From NCBI GenBank assembly GCA_963705515.1, contig CAVPJV010000009.1, forward strand, positions 434,001 to 498,000: a DNA stretch of 64,000 nt. The letters run 5' to 3'. The number at the start of each line of letters is the position of its first letter. Within the stretch, counting starts at the first letter, position 1. The position numbers and the translations under genes are program-made. This stretch comes from Gaiellasilicea sp963705515 (GTDB taxonomy: Bacteria; Actinomycetota; Thermoleophilia; Gaiellales; Gaiellaceae). Below the pieces are notes generated by a model, which was not told where the DNA came from, ran no database searches, and was given only the letters and a program-made list of their open reading frames with translations. Shown here piece by piece: positions 1 through 12,177 of this stretch.

Positions 1-139
1 GCCCGTCCTTCTCGGTGTAGGGACTCGGCACGAGCAGGGTGAAGCGCGGGATCTCCGGGTCGCCGCACGCCGCAACGACGGCGCCGAGATCGGCGAGCCC
101 GAGCGGCCGCAGCACGAGATCGCCGTCGCGGACTTCCAT
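1..139 (-). CDS. GNAT-family N-acetyltransferase, N-terminal part (cut by window edge)
   Basis: Only the first 46 codons are present, from an ATG at 139 running off the left edge. The peptide has the RimJ/RimL-like opening: a short strand with the LRPL motif, an acidic helix, and then a CGDPEIPRFT segment like the 'D.ei.rf' stretch after strand 1 of these acetyltransferases. Family members transfer an acetyl group from acetyl-CoA to an amine, often a protein N-terminus or a small molecule. The acetyl-CoA loop is outside the window, so activity and substrate cannot be judged. It lies downstream of the 5S gene and is separated from it by a strong hairpin. Confidence 0.75.
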   Translation of the reverse strand, partial: MEVRDGDLVLRPLGLADLGAVVAACGDPEIPRFTLLVPSPYTEKDG

Positions 140-159
140 TGCGGGAGTCTAGAACGACG

Positions 160-185
160 AGAGGGGCCGCTCTCGCGGCCCCTCT
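160..185 (-). terminator. Terminator hairpin of the rRNA operon
   Basis: A perfect 11-bp stem (AGAGGGGCCGC at 160-170 with its complement at 175-185) closes a 4-nt loop just past the 3' end of 5S. On the minus strand it is followed by a mixed CGTCGTTCT tail rather than a clean T run. It sits exactly where rRNA transcription should end. Confidence 0.75.
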
Positions 186-192
186 GAAGTAA

Positions 193-308
<116 letters not shown>

Positions 309-332
309 ATTGTCGAAAGTCCGCCGTTCGGC

Positions 333-366
333 GCACCCTCAAAACTCCATAGCGATACACAAGTGT
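333..366 (-). repeat. 3' arm of the 23S rRNA processing stem
   Basis: This stretch between 5S and 23S (core AAAACTCCATAGCGA) is an inverted copy of 3371-3408 on the other side of 23S. In the transcript the two arms pair into a long helix bracketing 23S, the usual substrate for RNase III-type pre-rRNA processing. Confidence 0.8.
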
Positions 367-367
367 T

Positions 368-3361
<2,994 letters not shown>

Positions 3362-3597
3362 TCAGTAAGAACACGTTGTGTTGTCGCTATGGAGTTTTCA
3401 AGGTGCACGCAGGCCGGCGGCCTGCCCAACCGAGAAGAACCGCACCGAAGGCACGGTCTCTCAAAACTCAACAGCGTACGGACAACTACGTCGAGGTCGA
3501 CGTTATTTCTAGGCGAATCGAGTCATCGGACGAAGACCTCGAGAGGTCGACATCAACGAGCTCGACGCCTACCGGAGTAAGAGCTCCGGTATCCCTA
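3362..3597 (-). other. 16S-23S internal transcribed spacer without tRNA genes
   Basis: About 235 nt. I find no tRNA-Ile or tRNA-Ala cloverleaf. It holds the 5' arm of the 23S processing stem (3371-3408) and the 3' arm of the 16S stem (3454-3480). A GGAG/CTCC hairpin lies close to the mature 16S 3' end. Confidence 0.75.
3371..3408 (-). repeat. 5' arm of the 23S rRNA processing stem
   Basis: The reverse complement reads GCACC, then a short mismatch, then AAAACTCCATAGCGA and an ACAC..GTGTT tail. It matches 333-366 almost base for base, so the two flanks of 23S pair in the precursor. Confidence 0.8.
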
Positions 3598-5148
<1,551 letters not shown>

Positions 5149-5487
5149 TAGTGTTTGCCGGACAAGCCGGCAAGCTTTCTCCTTCGAGCTTGAGCTCAAA
5201 GTGTCTTCCACCACTGCTGTCAAAGACAACAGCGGGGATGACGAGGTTAGAGCCTCATACGACTCACAGGCCGAAGCCCGCGAGACCATGAGGTCTCGAC
5301 GTAAACGCACGCTGTTGAGTTTTCAAAGACCAGTGCCACGTTCAGGTGGCGGCGTAAAAAAGCCTCCGACTCGCGCCAGAGGCCTCCAAAGCTTGCGGTG
5401 CTGATCGTATCCGATCGAGGCCTGGAGACGCTCCGGTAGGTCGAGGACGGGGACTTTGCTACGCCGACCCTTTCGGGCGGCCGAGGA
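5149..5487 (-). other. rRNA operon leader: BoxA-like element, hairpin and 16S processing arm
   Basis: Gene-free stretch between the rRNA promoter and 16S. In the transcript direction it contains an intrinsic-terminator-like hairpin (5356-5383), then a BoxA-like TGGTCTTTGAAAACT at 5319-5333. That element overlaps the 5' arm of the 16S processing stem (5306-5332, complementary to 3454-3480). A perfect 7-bp hairpin with an ATGA loop follows at 5281-5298. BoxA elements recruit Nus factors that make RNA polymerase resistant to termination in rRNA operons. Confidence 0.7.
5356..5383 (-). terminator. Intrinsic terminator (or attenuator) between tyrS and 16S
   Basis: On the minus strand, arms GCCTCTGGC and GTCGGAGGC form a 9-bp stem (two G-T pairs) closed by a GCGA tetraloop and followed at once by six T residues. 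This is a textbook factor-independent terminator about 130 nt after the tyrS stop. Because the best rRNA promoter lies upstream of it, it may also act on rRNA transcripts. Confidence 0.75.
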
Positions 5488-5515
5488 ACAGTAGCAGAGA
5501 CGACCGTGGTGTCAA
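5488..5515 (-). promoter_or_regulatory. Probable rRNA operon promoter
   Basis: On the minus strand, a consensus -35 TTGACA (5515-5510) is followed after 16 bp by TACTGT (5493-5488), a TAnnnT-type -10. It is the only consensus-like housekeeping promoter seen upstream of the 16S processing stem. The -35 box includes the TGA stop codon of tyrS. Confidence 0.6.
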
Positions 5516-6654
5516 CTGACTTCGCGCAGCCTGGCGAAGCGCCGCTTGCCCGCCTGGAGCGTTGCGCCGACCAGCGAGCCGCGTGGAAGATCGAGCTCGC
5601 CAACGGCATTGCCGTTCACCTTGACACCGCCCTGAGAGATCAACCGGCGCGCTTCGCTCGTCGAGAGGCCGAACGCGGAGGCCAGGAGTGCGGGCAGGTG
5701 GACGGGATCGCCCGCCGGCAGGTCTGCATCCGGCACCTCGTCCGGTGCCTGCCCTTCGCGGACGACGCGCGTGAAGTGCGCCGCAGCCGCGTCTGCGGCC
5801 TCATTTCCGTGCGAGCGCGCTGCGATCGCGCGCGCGAGCGCGAGCTTCGCTTCCATCGGCTCCCCCGCCGGGACGTCCTGCTCGAGCACGAGCCGATACC
5901 ACTCCTCCAGCTGCGAGTCGGGGATCCGCATCGTGCGGCCGAACTGCTCCTCCGCCGGCGCTGTCAGCGGAATGTTGTTGCCGACGGAGGAGCTCATCTT
6001 CTCGCCGTCCCAGGAGAGAAGGAGCGGCGTCGTCAGGACGACCTGCGGCTCGAGCCCGTATGCCTCCATCACCATCCGGCCCGCAAGCAGGTTGTAGAGC
6101 TGGTCGGTGCCGCCGAGCTCGACGTCGGCCTCGATCGCGACCGAGTCGTAGGCCTGCATCAGCGGGTAGAGCAGCTCCGACACCGAGATCGGCTCCCGCG
6201 CGTTCATCCGTTTCGAGAAGTCGTCCCGCTCGAGGATCTGCGCAACGGTCGTCGTCCGCGTCAGCCGGATCACGTCGGCGAAGTCGAGCTCGGCGAGCCA
6301 CTCGCTGTTGAAGCGCACCTCGGTCTTCTCCCGATCGACGATCGTGAACGCCTGCTCGACGTACGTCTTCGCGTTCGCGTCGATCTCCCCGGGCGAGAGG
6401 ATCGGCCGCTCGGCCGAGCGCCCAGAGGGATCGCCGATCCTCGTCGTGTAGTCGCCGACGATGAAGACGCCGACGTGGCCCGCATCTTGAAAGGCCCGCA
6501 TCCGCTGCAACGGGATGCCGCGGCCGACGTGGAGATCGGGTGAGGTGACGTCGATGCCGAGCTTGACCCGGAGCGGCCGCCCGAGCTTCAGCTTCCCCTC
6601 GAGCCCGCCCGCGGGAAGGACGTCGACGGCGTTGCGGGTGAGGGTCTCGATCAC
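5512..6654 (-). CDS. tyrS: Tyrosyl-tRNA synthetase
   Basis: A 380-residue class Ic aminoacyl-tRNA synthetase that charges tRNA-Tyr in the cytoplasm. A Rossmann catalytic domain comes first, with HVGR at the position of the HIGH signature (about residues 42-45). The FQDAGH and GDYTTRIGDPSGR motifs of bacterial TyrRS follow, then KMSSS near residue 222. The last ~70 residues form an S4-like RNA-binding domain. The second His of HIGH is replaced by Arg, which is unusual enough to note. The start is GTG at 6654. It is the last protein gene of a minus-strand run beginning with the DUF4331 genes, 31 bp after the FMN oxidase. Confidence 0.96.
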   Translation of the reverse strand: MIETLTRNAVDVLPAGGLEGKLKLGRPLRVKLGIDVTSPDLHVGRGIPLQRMRAFQDAGHVGVFIVGDYTTRIGDPSGRSAERPILSPGEIDANAKTYVEQAFTIVDREKTEVRFNSEWLAELDFADVIRLTRTTTVAQILERDDFSKRMNAREPISVSELLYPLMQAYDSVAIEADVELGGTDQLYNLLAGRMVMEAYGLEPQVVLTTPLLLSWDGEKMSSSVGNNIPLTAPAEEQFGRTMRIPDSQLEEWYRLVLEQDVPAGEPMEAKLALARAIAARSHGNEAADAAAAHFTRVVREGQAPDEVPDADLPAGDPVHLPALLASAFGLSTSEARRLISQGGVKVNGNAVGELDLPRGSLVGATLQAGKRRFARLREVS

Positions 6655-6685
6655 GGGCCGACGATACTAGGAGCGAAGCGACTCT

Positions 6686-7789
6686 TTAGGGATCTTGGCG
6701 CGGGCGCGGGCTTTGCCCGTGCCCCTGCACAGCAGAGCTAGTGAGGTGTGACGCAGACACCGCCTCGGGCGAGGCACACCCGCACAGGGCGAGGGCGAGC
6801 TCGATCTCCGCCTGGAGCAGCCCGAGTACGCGCCGTGCGCCCGCCTCCCCGTCGAACGCGAGACCCCAGAGCGGCGCGCGGCCGGCGAGGACGGCCTGCG
6901 CGCCGAGCGCCAGTGCCTTGACCACGTCGGAGCCGCGGCGGATGCCGCCGTCGACGTAGACCTCGATTCGGCCGGCGACCGCCTCGACGATCTCGGGCAG
7001 GAGCGCGGCGGTCGGCGCGACGGCATCGAGCTGGCGGCCGCCGTGGTTCGAGACGACGATTGCGTCGGCGCCGTGCTCGACCGCGAGCAGCGCGTCCTCG
7101 GCGGTCTGGATCCCCTTCAGCACGAGCGGGAGCGGGGCGAGAGCGCGCAGCTCGGCGAGGTCGTCCCAGGAGAGCGACGGGTCGATCGCGCCGAGCAGCT
7201 CCAATGGTGTCGCCCCTTCCCACTCGCCCAACGCGGCAATGCTCGGGACGACGATCTCCTCCGGGACGCGAAAGCCGGTGCGCAGGTCGCGTTCGCGGCG
7301 TCCCAGCCAGGGCGCGTCGACGGTGAGAACAATCGCGCCGTAGCCGTGCTCGACGGCCTGCTCTACGAGGGACAGGGTGACATCGCGGTCCCGGAAGACG
7401 TAAAGCTGGAACCAACGCGGCGACTCCGGAGCTGCCGCCGCGACCTCGGCAGGCGTCGATGTCGCAATCGTGGACAAGCACATCACCGTCCCGGCGGCGG
7501 CGGCGGCGCGGGCCATCCCGGGCTCGCCGTCCGGATGGGCGAGTTTCTGGATCGCCGTCGGCGCGACGAGGAGCGGCATCGAGACGGGCGTGCCGAGCAC
7601 CGTTGTCGCCGTGGAGACGTCGGCGACGTCGACGAGGACGCGCGGCCGGAGCTTGAGCGCGCGCCACGCGTCCACATTGCCGCTGAGAGCGAGCTCATCG
7701 CCGGCGCCGCCGGCGTAGTAGCCGAACGCGCCCGGCTCGAGCCGTTCCTCGGCGAGGCGCTCGAAGTCGGCAACACAGACCGGGTCCAC
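6686..7789 (-). CDS. FMN-dependent alpha-hydroxy acid dehydrogenase/oxidase
   Basis: 367 residues, one TIM-barrel domain of the lactate oxidase / glycolate oxidase / L-lactate dehydrogenase family. The family oxidises (S)-2-hydroxy acids to 2-keto acids using FMN. Visible hallmarks are YYAGGAGDE near the start, the substrate/FMN segment VSNHGGRQLD (active-site His and Arg), and the phosphate-binding DGGIRRGSDVVKALALGA. The substrate cannot be fixed from sequence. The C-terminal tail (about the last 20 residues) is low-complexity and its DNA forms a GGGC/GCCC inverted repeat, perhaps a pause or termination structure inside the gene end. It lies 36 bp after the NicO transporter gene. Confidence 0.93.
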   Translation of the reverse strand: MDPVCVADFERLAEERLEPGAFGYYAGGAGDELALSGNVDAWRALKLRPRVLVDVADVSTATTVLGTPVSMPLLVAPTAIQKLAHPDGEPGMARAAAAAGTVMCLSTIATSTPAEVAAAAPESPRWFQLYVFRDRDVTLSLVEQAVEHGYGAIVLTVDAPWLGRRERDLRTGFRVPEEIVVPSIAALGEWEGATPLELLGAIDPSLSWDDLAELRALAPLPLVLKGIQTAEDALLAVEHGADAIVVSNHGGRQLDAVAPTAALLPEIVEAVAGRIEVYVDGGIRRGSDVVKALALGAQAVLAGRAPLWGLAFDGEAGARRVLGLLQAEIELALALCGCASPEAVSASHLTSSAVQGHGQSPRPRQDP

Positions 7790-7825
7790 GCCGCCGAATC
7801 TATCCCCTGGAACGGATACGGCAGG

Positions 7826-9169
7826 CTAGAGCACCTCTGGGAGGGCCTTGAGGATGATGCCCACGCCGACCGCGAGGATCACCAGCGCGCTCGCGGCAGG
7901 CAGCAGGCGGGCGACGGGGCCGTTCAGCGAGAGCCGGCTGAAAGCCCGTTTGGCCAGCACGGCGACGAGCCCGATCGAGGTGATCGTGGCGGCGAGGCCG
8001 AGGCTGAAGGCGACGATCAGGGCGAGGCCGAAGCCGATCCGGTGCAGCGCGATCGCGCTCAGCAGGACGACGAGTGCCGACGGGCACGGCAGCAGGCCCG
8101 CCGCGACGCCGACGCCAAACAGCCCACGCCGGTCGATCCCGTGCGAGTGATCGTGATCGTGGTCGTGCGAGTGGCCGTTGTCATGGTGGTGACCGTGACC
8201 GTGGCCGCGCCGTCGAAACCGCCCGACGAGCACCGAAGCGCCGACGGCGATCACCAGCACGCCCGACGCCAGCGTCAGCCACGGGTACAGGGCCTCCGGG
8301 ACGATGAACTGCGAGAGCAGGAGCGTCACCAGCCCCAGCGCGAAGACGCCGATCGTGTGGGTGACGGTCACGATCCCGCCGAGCAGCACCGCGTCGACCG
8401 GCCTGCCCTTCGTGCCGACGAGGTAGCCGGCCACGATCGCCTTGCCGTGCCCAGGCGTCAGCGCATGGGCTGCGCCCCAGAAGGCCGCGATCGCCAGCGA
8501 GAACAGGATCACGCCGAGCGAGAGGTCGCCGCGCGAGATCAGCGCCTCGAAGCCGCCGCCGCGATGCTCGGCCGCCGTGACGCCGTCGAGCGACGGCGGC
8601 GTGCCCGCTCCTTCGCCGAGAGTGAACGACGCGGTCGCAGAGGTAACGTCGAGCGGCGAGCGGAGCAGATCCTGGGGGTAGGCGCGGAGCCCGTTGCTCC
8701 GGCTCGTGGCGGGGACGCTGGCGGCGCGCAACTCGGCGCCGTCGCTCGAGCGCACCACCACTTCCTTCCAGCCGATCCGCGACCCGAAGTTGCGGTCGTG
8801 GAACGCGAGACTGGTCCCTCTCGCCGCGGTCTCGTAGACAGCGTCGAAACGGAGCGTCTTCAGGCCGGCCGCACCGGGCCGCTCGACGGTGCGGTGCTCG
8901 AGGACGCGAAGCGGCGCGCGCTCGCCATCGACCCGGAGCTCGAGGCCACGGGCAGCCTCGGCCGCGAACACGTCCGCGCGCACGCGCTTTCCCTGCTGCA
9001 GGGTCGGGATCTCGGCCAAGTCGAGCGCGTACTGGACGTAGATGCGCCCGCCGGACAGCTCGATCGCGGTGTGCCGGTTGACCGTGAAGTTGCCGAGCGG
9101 ATGAGCCTGCGCCGCAGCGGGCGCGAGCAGCGCGGCGAGACAGCCGGCGAGGGCGAGGAGTCGCTTCAT
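7826..9169 (-). CDS. NicO/RcnA-like nickel-cobalt transporter with N-terminal extracytoplasmic domain
   Basis: 447 residues. A cleavable-looking signal peptide (MKRLLALAG... to AQA) is followed by an ~190-residue exported domain starting HPLGNFTVNRH. Six or so membrane segments then follow, with the HALTPGHGKA motif of the NicO family and a second GLLPCPSALVVLLS repeat. A cytoplasmic loop near residues 325-350 is extremely His/Asp-rich, as in RcnA-type metal exporters. The likely role is transport (probably efflux) of Ni, Co or another divalent metal. The ATG at 9169 was chosen because the signal peptide starts there and its ATGA overlaps the stop of the upstream TPR gene. Confidence 0.85.
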   Translation of the reverse strand: MKRLLALAGCLAALLAPAAAQAHPLGNFTVNRHTAIELSGGRIYVQYALDLAEIPTLQQGKRVRADVFAAEAARGLELRVDGERAPLRVLEHRTVERPGAAGLKTLRFDAVYETAARGTSLAFHDRNFGSRIGWKEVVVRSSDGAELRAASVPATSRSNGLRAYPQDLLRSPLDVTSATASFTLGEGAGTPPSLDGVTAAEHRGGGFEALISRGDLSLGVILFSLAIAAFWGAAHALTPGHGKAIVAGYLVGTKGRPVDAVLLGGIVTVTHTIGVFALGLVTLLLSQFIVPEALYPWLTLASGVLVIAVGASVLVGRFRRRGHGHGHHHDNGHSHDHDHDHSHGIDRRGLFGVGVAAGLLPCPSALVVLLSAIALHRIGFGLALIVAFSLGLAATITSIGLVAVLAKRAFSRLSLNGPVARLLPAASALVILAVGVGIILKALPEVL

Positions 9170-10470
9170 CTCAGTGCCTCCCGCGCGATGGGTGCCCAGC
9201 GAATGGAGAAGTGCGGGTTCAGCTCGACTGCGCGCGCGAACCAGCTGCGGGCCGCGCCGGGCCGGCCGAGGCAGCGTTCGATCGTCCCGCGATGGAAGAA
9301 GAAGGTCGCGTCCCGCGTGCCGAGCCGGAGCGAGCGCTTCGAGTGCACGAGTGCCTCGGCGCAGCGGCCGTTGCGGGCGAGGGCCCACGCCAGTACGTCG
9401 TCACCGTGGACCGACGGCCGCTCAGTCTGAGCCTTCCGCGCGAGCGAGAGCGAGTCGCGCAGCCGGATCCCGTGATCGACCCGGTAGAGCGCGGTCTCGA
9501 GGTCGACCTTGACCCCGTTCGCCACCTGCAGCCGCTCGATCGAGCCGACGAGCGCGTACTGCTCACGCGCCTCGACGTCACGGCCGGCGCTCGTGAGCAG
9601 GTCGCCGAGCTGCGCGACGTAGCTCGGCAGCGGGATCGACTCGACCGCGCGGCGCTGGAGAGCGATCGCGCGCGTCGTCTGCCCCCGCGCCGCCTCGACG
9701 CGGGCCAGCGCGTCGAGCGCGGGCACGTAGCCAGGCACGACCTGAAGCGCAAAGCGGTAGTGCGAGGCGCTCTCCGCGACGCGTCCGACCGACCAGTGCA
9801 GCTTCCCGAGCTCGACGGCGATCCACGCCGTCGCCTCGGGCCTGCCGATCGAGGCGTCGAGCGCCAGCTCCATCGCCTCGATCGCGCCGGCGATGTCGCC
9901 GCGCAGCTCGCGGGCATAGGAGACACGGGAGTAGGAGGACGCGTTCGGCTTCAGCGCGGCCATGCGGTCGAAGGTCGCGAACGCCGCGCGGTACCGGCCC
10001 AGTTCGAGCTGCGCGTCGCCGACGACGCCGTAGGGCGCCGCGGAGCCCGGCGCCGCCACCTGCGCTGCACGTCCGATCCGGAGCGCGTCGGCGAAGCTGT
10101 GCCGCGCGAGCGCGATCCCGCCCAGGCCGGTCAGGGCGTAGACGTTCCGGGTGTCGAGCTCGTGCGCCCGGCGCAGGACGGCGTCCGCGCGCGAGTAGAA
10201 GGCCGCGTCGCCGGTCTCGCGGGCGCGCTGGGCGTACGCGAGCCCGAGCAGCGCGTTGGTCTGGGCGTCGTCAGGGCGGGCGCGGGCCTGATCCTGGAGC
10301 CGGCGCACGAGCGAGACGGTGTCCGCCGAGCCGAACTCGGAGCGCAGCGCGGCCGCCTGCGTCTGGTCGACCGGGGCCGCGCCGGCCGAGCGCGACTCGC
10401 TGACGACGCCTCCGAGCAGTACGGCGAGGAGCAGACCGGCCGAGAGGATGACTGTGACGAGGATCTTCAT
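9166..10470 (-). CDS. Exported tetratricopeptide-repeat protein
   Basis: 434 residues. An N-terminal hydrophobic signal or anchor (about residues 3-22) precedes roughly ten TPR-like helical pairs: alternating small residues with ALLGLAYA, ALTGLGGIALA and LGRYRAAFATFDRM patterns. TPR arrays mediate protein-protein contacts, here probably outside the membrane. The gene overlaps the NicO transporter by ATGA and follows the DUF4331 gene after a hairpin, so it likely belongs to the same sigma-controlled unit. Its partner is unknown; the DUF4331 proteins are obvious candidates. Confidence 0.85.
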   Translation of the reverse strand: MKILVTVILSAGLLLAVLLGGVVSESRSAGAAPVDQTQAAALRSEFGSADTVSLVRRLQDQARARPDDAQTNALLGLAYAQRARETGDAAFYSRADAVLRRAHELDTRNVYALTGLGGIALARHSFADALRIGRAAQVAAPGSAAPYGVVGDAQLELGRYRAAFATFDRMAALKPNASSYSRVSYARELRGDIAGAIEAMELALDASIGRPEATAWIAVELGKLHWSVGRVAESASHYRFALQVVPGYVPALDALARVEAARGQTTRAIALQRRAVESIPLPSYVAQLGDLLTSAGRDVEAREQYALVGSIERLQVANGVKVDLETALYRVDHGIRLRDSLSLARKAQTERPSVHGDDVLAWALARNGRCAEALVHSKRSLRLGTRDATFFFHRGTIERCLGRPGAARSWFARAVELNPHFSIRWAPIAREALR

Positions 10471-10490
10471 GTCAATGGCTGTCGAGGGAT

Positions 10491-10523
10491 CGTGTGGAGG
10501 GCGGGCTCGCCGCCCTCCACACG
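10491..10523 (-). terminator. Hairpin between DUF4331 gene and TPR gene
   Basis: A perfect 13-bp stem (CGTGTGGAGGGCG at 10491-10503 with its complement at 10511-10523) lies 14 bp past the DUF4331 stop. There is no T run on either strand. It is more likely an mRNA-stabilising or partial-termination structure than a full terminator. Partial termination would lower expression of the downstream TPR/NicO genes relative to DUF4331. Confidence 0.55.
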
Positions 10524-10536
10524 AACGCTCCCTCGC

Positions 10537-12069
10537 CTACGGCCCACCTACGCTGCTGTGGTGGACGTGCTCGTAGCCCTGGTGCGGCTCGCCCGCGTAC
10601 GGGAAGCCGACGTGGAACGGCCGGTCGTTCTTGTCGACGCCGTCGCCGAGCAGGTTGTTCGGCGTCCTGTTTGCGTTTCCGCCGCACTCGCCGAGCGCCT
10701 GCACGACCGGGCCGACGACCGTCCCGTAGCCGCATGCGAAGGCACGCAGCTCGATGTCGGTGACGTCGTCCTCGAGACGCCGCCCGTTCGGGAAGCCGGA
10801 GAGATCGCCCGCGAGCACGCCGAGCCGGTTCCCGGCTCCTGCCGGGGCGGTCGGCGCGATACCCGTGTTCAGGCGGATCAGGTCGGCCTTGGTCGAGCCC
10901 GTGAAGTTGAGGTTGATCGGCCCGCCGACGGCCCGCAGGTCGACACCCGTGAGCAGGATCGCGGCGAGGTCGTCGCGACTCGTCGCGGGAGCGTCGTCGA
11001 GCACGCTGTAGAGACCGTTCTCCAGCCGGGTCACCTCGGGAGCGAGGTACCTGCCGGCGAAGTCCGCGTCGTCCGACGGATCGGACGCGTTCCAGCGGTC
11101 CTTCTCACCGAGCGGGATCACGACCTCGTTCACGAGCGGGTTCGCGAGCCGCGAGACCTGCACGAAGTCACCTGTCCTCAGCGGCCTGGCGTCCTTGCCG
11201 AGCACCTGGATCCGCTGGCGGCTCGCGGTCGCGTAGATCCCGAGGACGGCGTCGGGGTCGTTCGGCCCCGTCGGCACGGCCTTGTCCTTGGTCAGCTGCG
11301 CGATCGGCACCTGCAGCGCGATCGTGTGCGTGTTGAAGCCGCCGACGCCGTCGACGCCGGGCGCCGCCGGCAGCGGGATCGCGTGGGCGGGGTTGAACGG
11401 CCGCAGGCCGGCGAGGTCGAAGATCGAGCCGAGATCGACGTAGAACGGGTCGTCGATCTGACCGGCGTAGACCTTGCCGCCGCCGGGAAGCGGCCGGACC
11501 GCCGCACCCATCAGCGAGCCGTAGTTCGGCGTCGAGCGCGGGCCGATGGCGACGGGCGGGGTCGGGACGTTCTGGGCGAGCGTCGTCCGGGAGCCGCCGC
11601 CGACGATGCCGCCGCCGCGCTTGTCGACGCGCGTAACGCTGTAGAACTGCGGCCGGTTCCAATCCGTGTCCGAGAGCGTGTCGATCGGGCCCGTGTTGTA
11701 GAGGAACGTGTTCGGGTTCCGGGTCTCGGTGCGGAAGCGGAACTGGTAGCTGATGTCCTCCCCGCCGTCGCCGGTGTTGTCGATCTTCAGCTCGTAGAGG
11801 ACGTCGTCGCCGAAGCCGTTGAAGTTCGGGCCGCCCGCCGGCTCCTCGAGCGGGATGTAGTTCGCGAGGATCGTGACGGTGTCCGGCTTGTCCGGGCTCA
11901 CGAACGCATAGACGTCAGTGTTGTCGGCGACCGGATCCTCCGAGATCAGCGGCGCCTCTCTGTGGCTGGAAGCCGTGCCGTTGCCGGGGCCGGGCCCGAC
12001 GAGCGCCGCTGCCACGGCGGCGAGTGCGGCGGCCGCGACTGCTGCGACTGCCAGGATCGTTCTCTTCAT
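10537..12069 (-). CDS. Secreted DUF4331 protein (first of two)
   Basis: 510 residues with a Sec-type signal peptide (MKRTILAVAA... ending near residue 30). The DUF4331 signature follows: ASSHREAPLISEDP, DNTDVYAF and SPDKPDTVTI. Further family blocks are IGPRSTPNYGSL, VSRLANPLVNEVVIPLG and GFPNGRRLEDDVTD. The family has no established biochemical activity that I know of. A C-terminal extension rich in His (HQGYEHVHH) is absent from the sister protein. The ATG at 12069 follows a purine-rich GGGAGTGGGGAG ribosome site. Expression is probably driven by the GAACC-N16-CGAA element 39 bp upstream. Confidence 0.9.
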   Translation of the reverse strand: MKRTILAVAAVAAAALAAVAAALVGPGPGNGTASSHREAPLISEDPVADNTDVYAFVSPDKPDTVTILANYIPLEEPAGGPNFNGFGDDVLYELKIDNTGDGGEDISYQFRFRTETRNPNTFLYNTGPIDTLSDTDWNRPQFYSVTRVDKRGGGIVGGGSRTTLAQNVPTPPVAIGPRSTPNYGSLMGAAVRPLPGGGKVYAGQIDDPFYVDLGSIFDLAGLRPFNPAHAIPLPAAPGVDGVGGFNTHTIALQVPIAQLTKDKAVPTGPNDPDAVLGIYATASRQRIQVLGKDARPLRTGDFVQVSRLANPLVNEVVIPLGEKDRWNASDPSDDADFAGRYLAPEVTRLENGLYSVLDDAPATSRDDLAAILLTGVDLRAVGGPINLNFTGSTKADLIRLNTGIAPTAPAGAGNRLGVLAGDLSGFPNGRRLEDDVTDIELRAFACGYGTVVGPVVQALGECGGNANRTPNNLLGDGVDKNDRPFHVGFPYAGEPHQGYEHVHHSSVGGP

Positions 12070-12107
12070 CTCCCCACTCCCTCTCGTATCTCGTGACCCC
12101 TGGCGTA

Positions 12108-12132
12108 TTCGCCGGCCTCGAGCGGCCGGTTC
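12108..12132 (-). promoter_or_regulatory. ECF-sigma-type promoter GAACC-N16-CGAA for first DUF4331 gene
   Basis: On the minus strand GAACC (12132-12128) and CGAA (12111-12108) are separated by exactly 16 bp and end 38 bp before the start codon. The same elements with the same spacing precede the second DUF4331 gene and the sigma gene. A second overlapping GAACC lies 5 bp further upstream. Confidence 0.75.
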
Positions 12133-12136
12133 GGTT

Positions 12137-12170
12137 CGTGCGTGGGAGCGGCGAACCGCCCCCACGCACG
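12137..12170 (-). terminator. Hairpin after second DUF4331 gene
   Basis: A 15-bp stem with one mismatch (arm CGTGCGTGGGAGCGG at 12137-12151, partner at 12156-12170) has a CGAA loop and starts 8 bp past the DUF4331 stop. It lacks a T run, like the hairpin at 10491-10523. It immediately precedes the next sigma-type promoter. Confidence 0.55.
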
Positions 12171-12177
12171 CGGTGGA

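Noticed and set aside
5218..5223. A second TTGACA on the minus strand in the rRNA leader
   Set aside because: It lies downstream of the 16S processing arm and BoxA, so a start there would lose both, and no good -10 follows.
7043..12096. Long plus-strand open frames opposite the hydroxyacid oxidase, NicO, TPR and DUF4331 genes
   Set aside because: Composition is typical of antisense shadows, with no domains; the minus-strand proteins have clear families and signal peptides.
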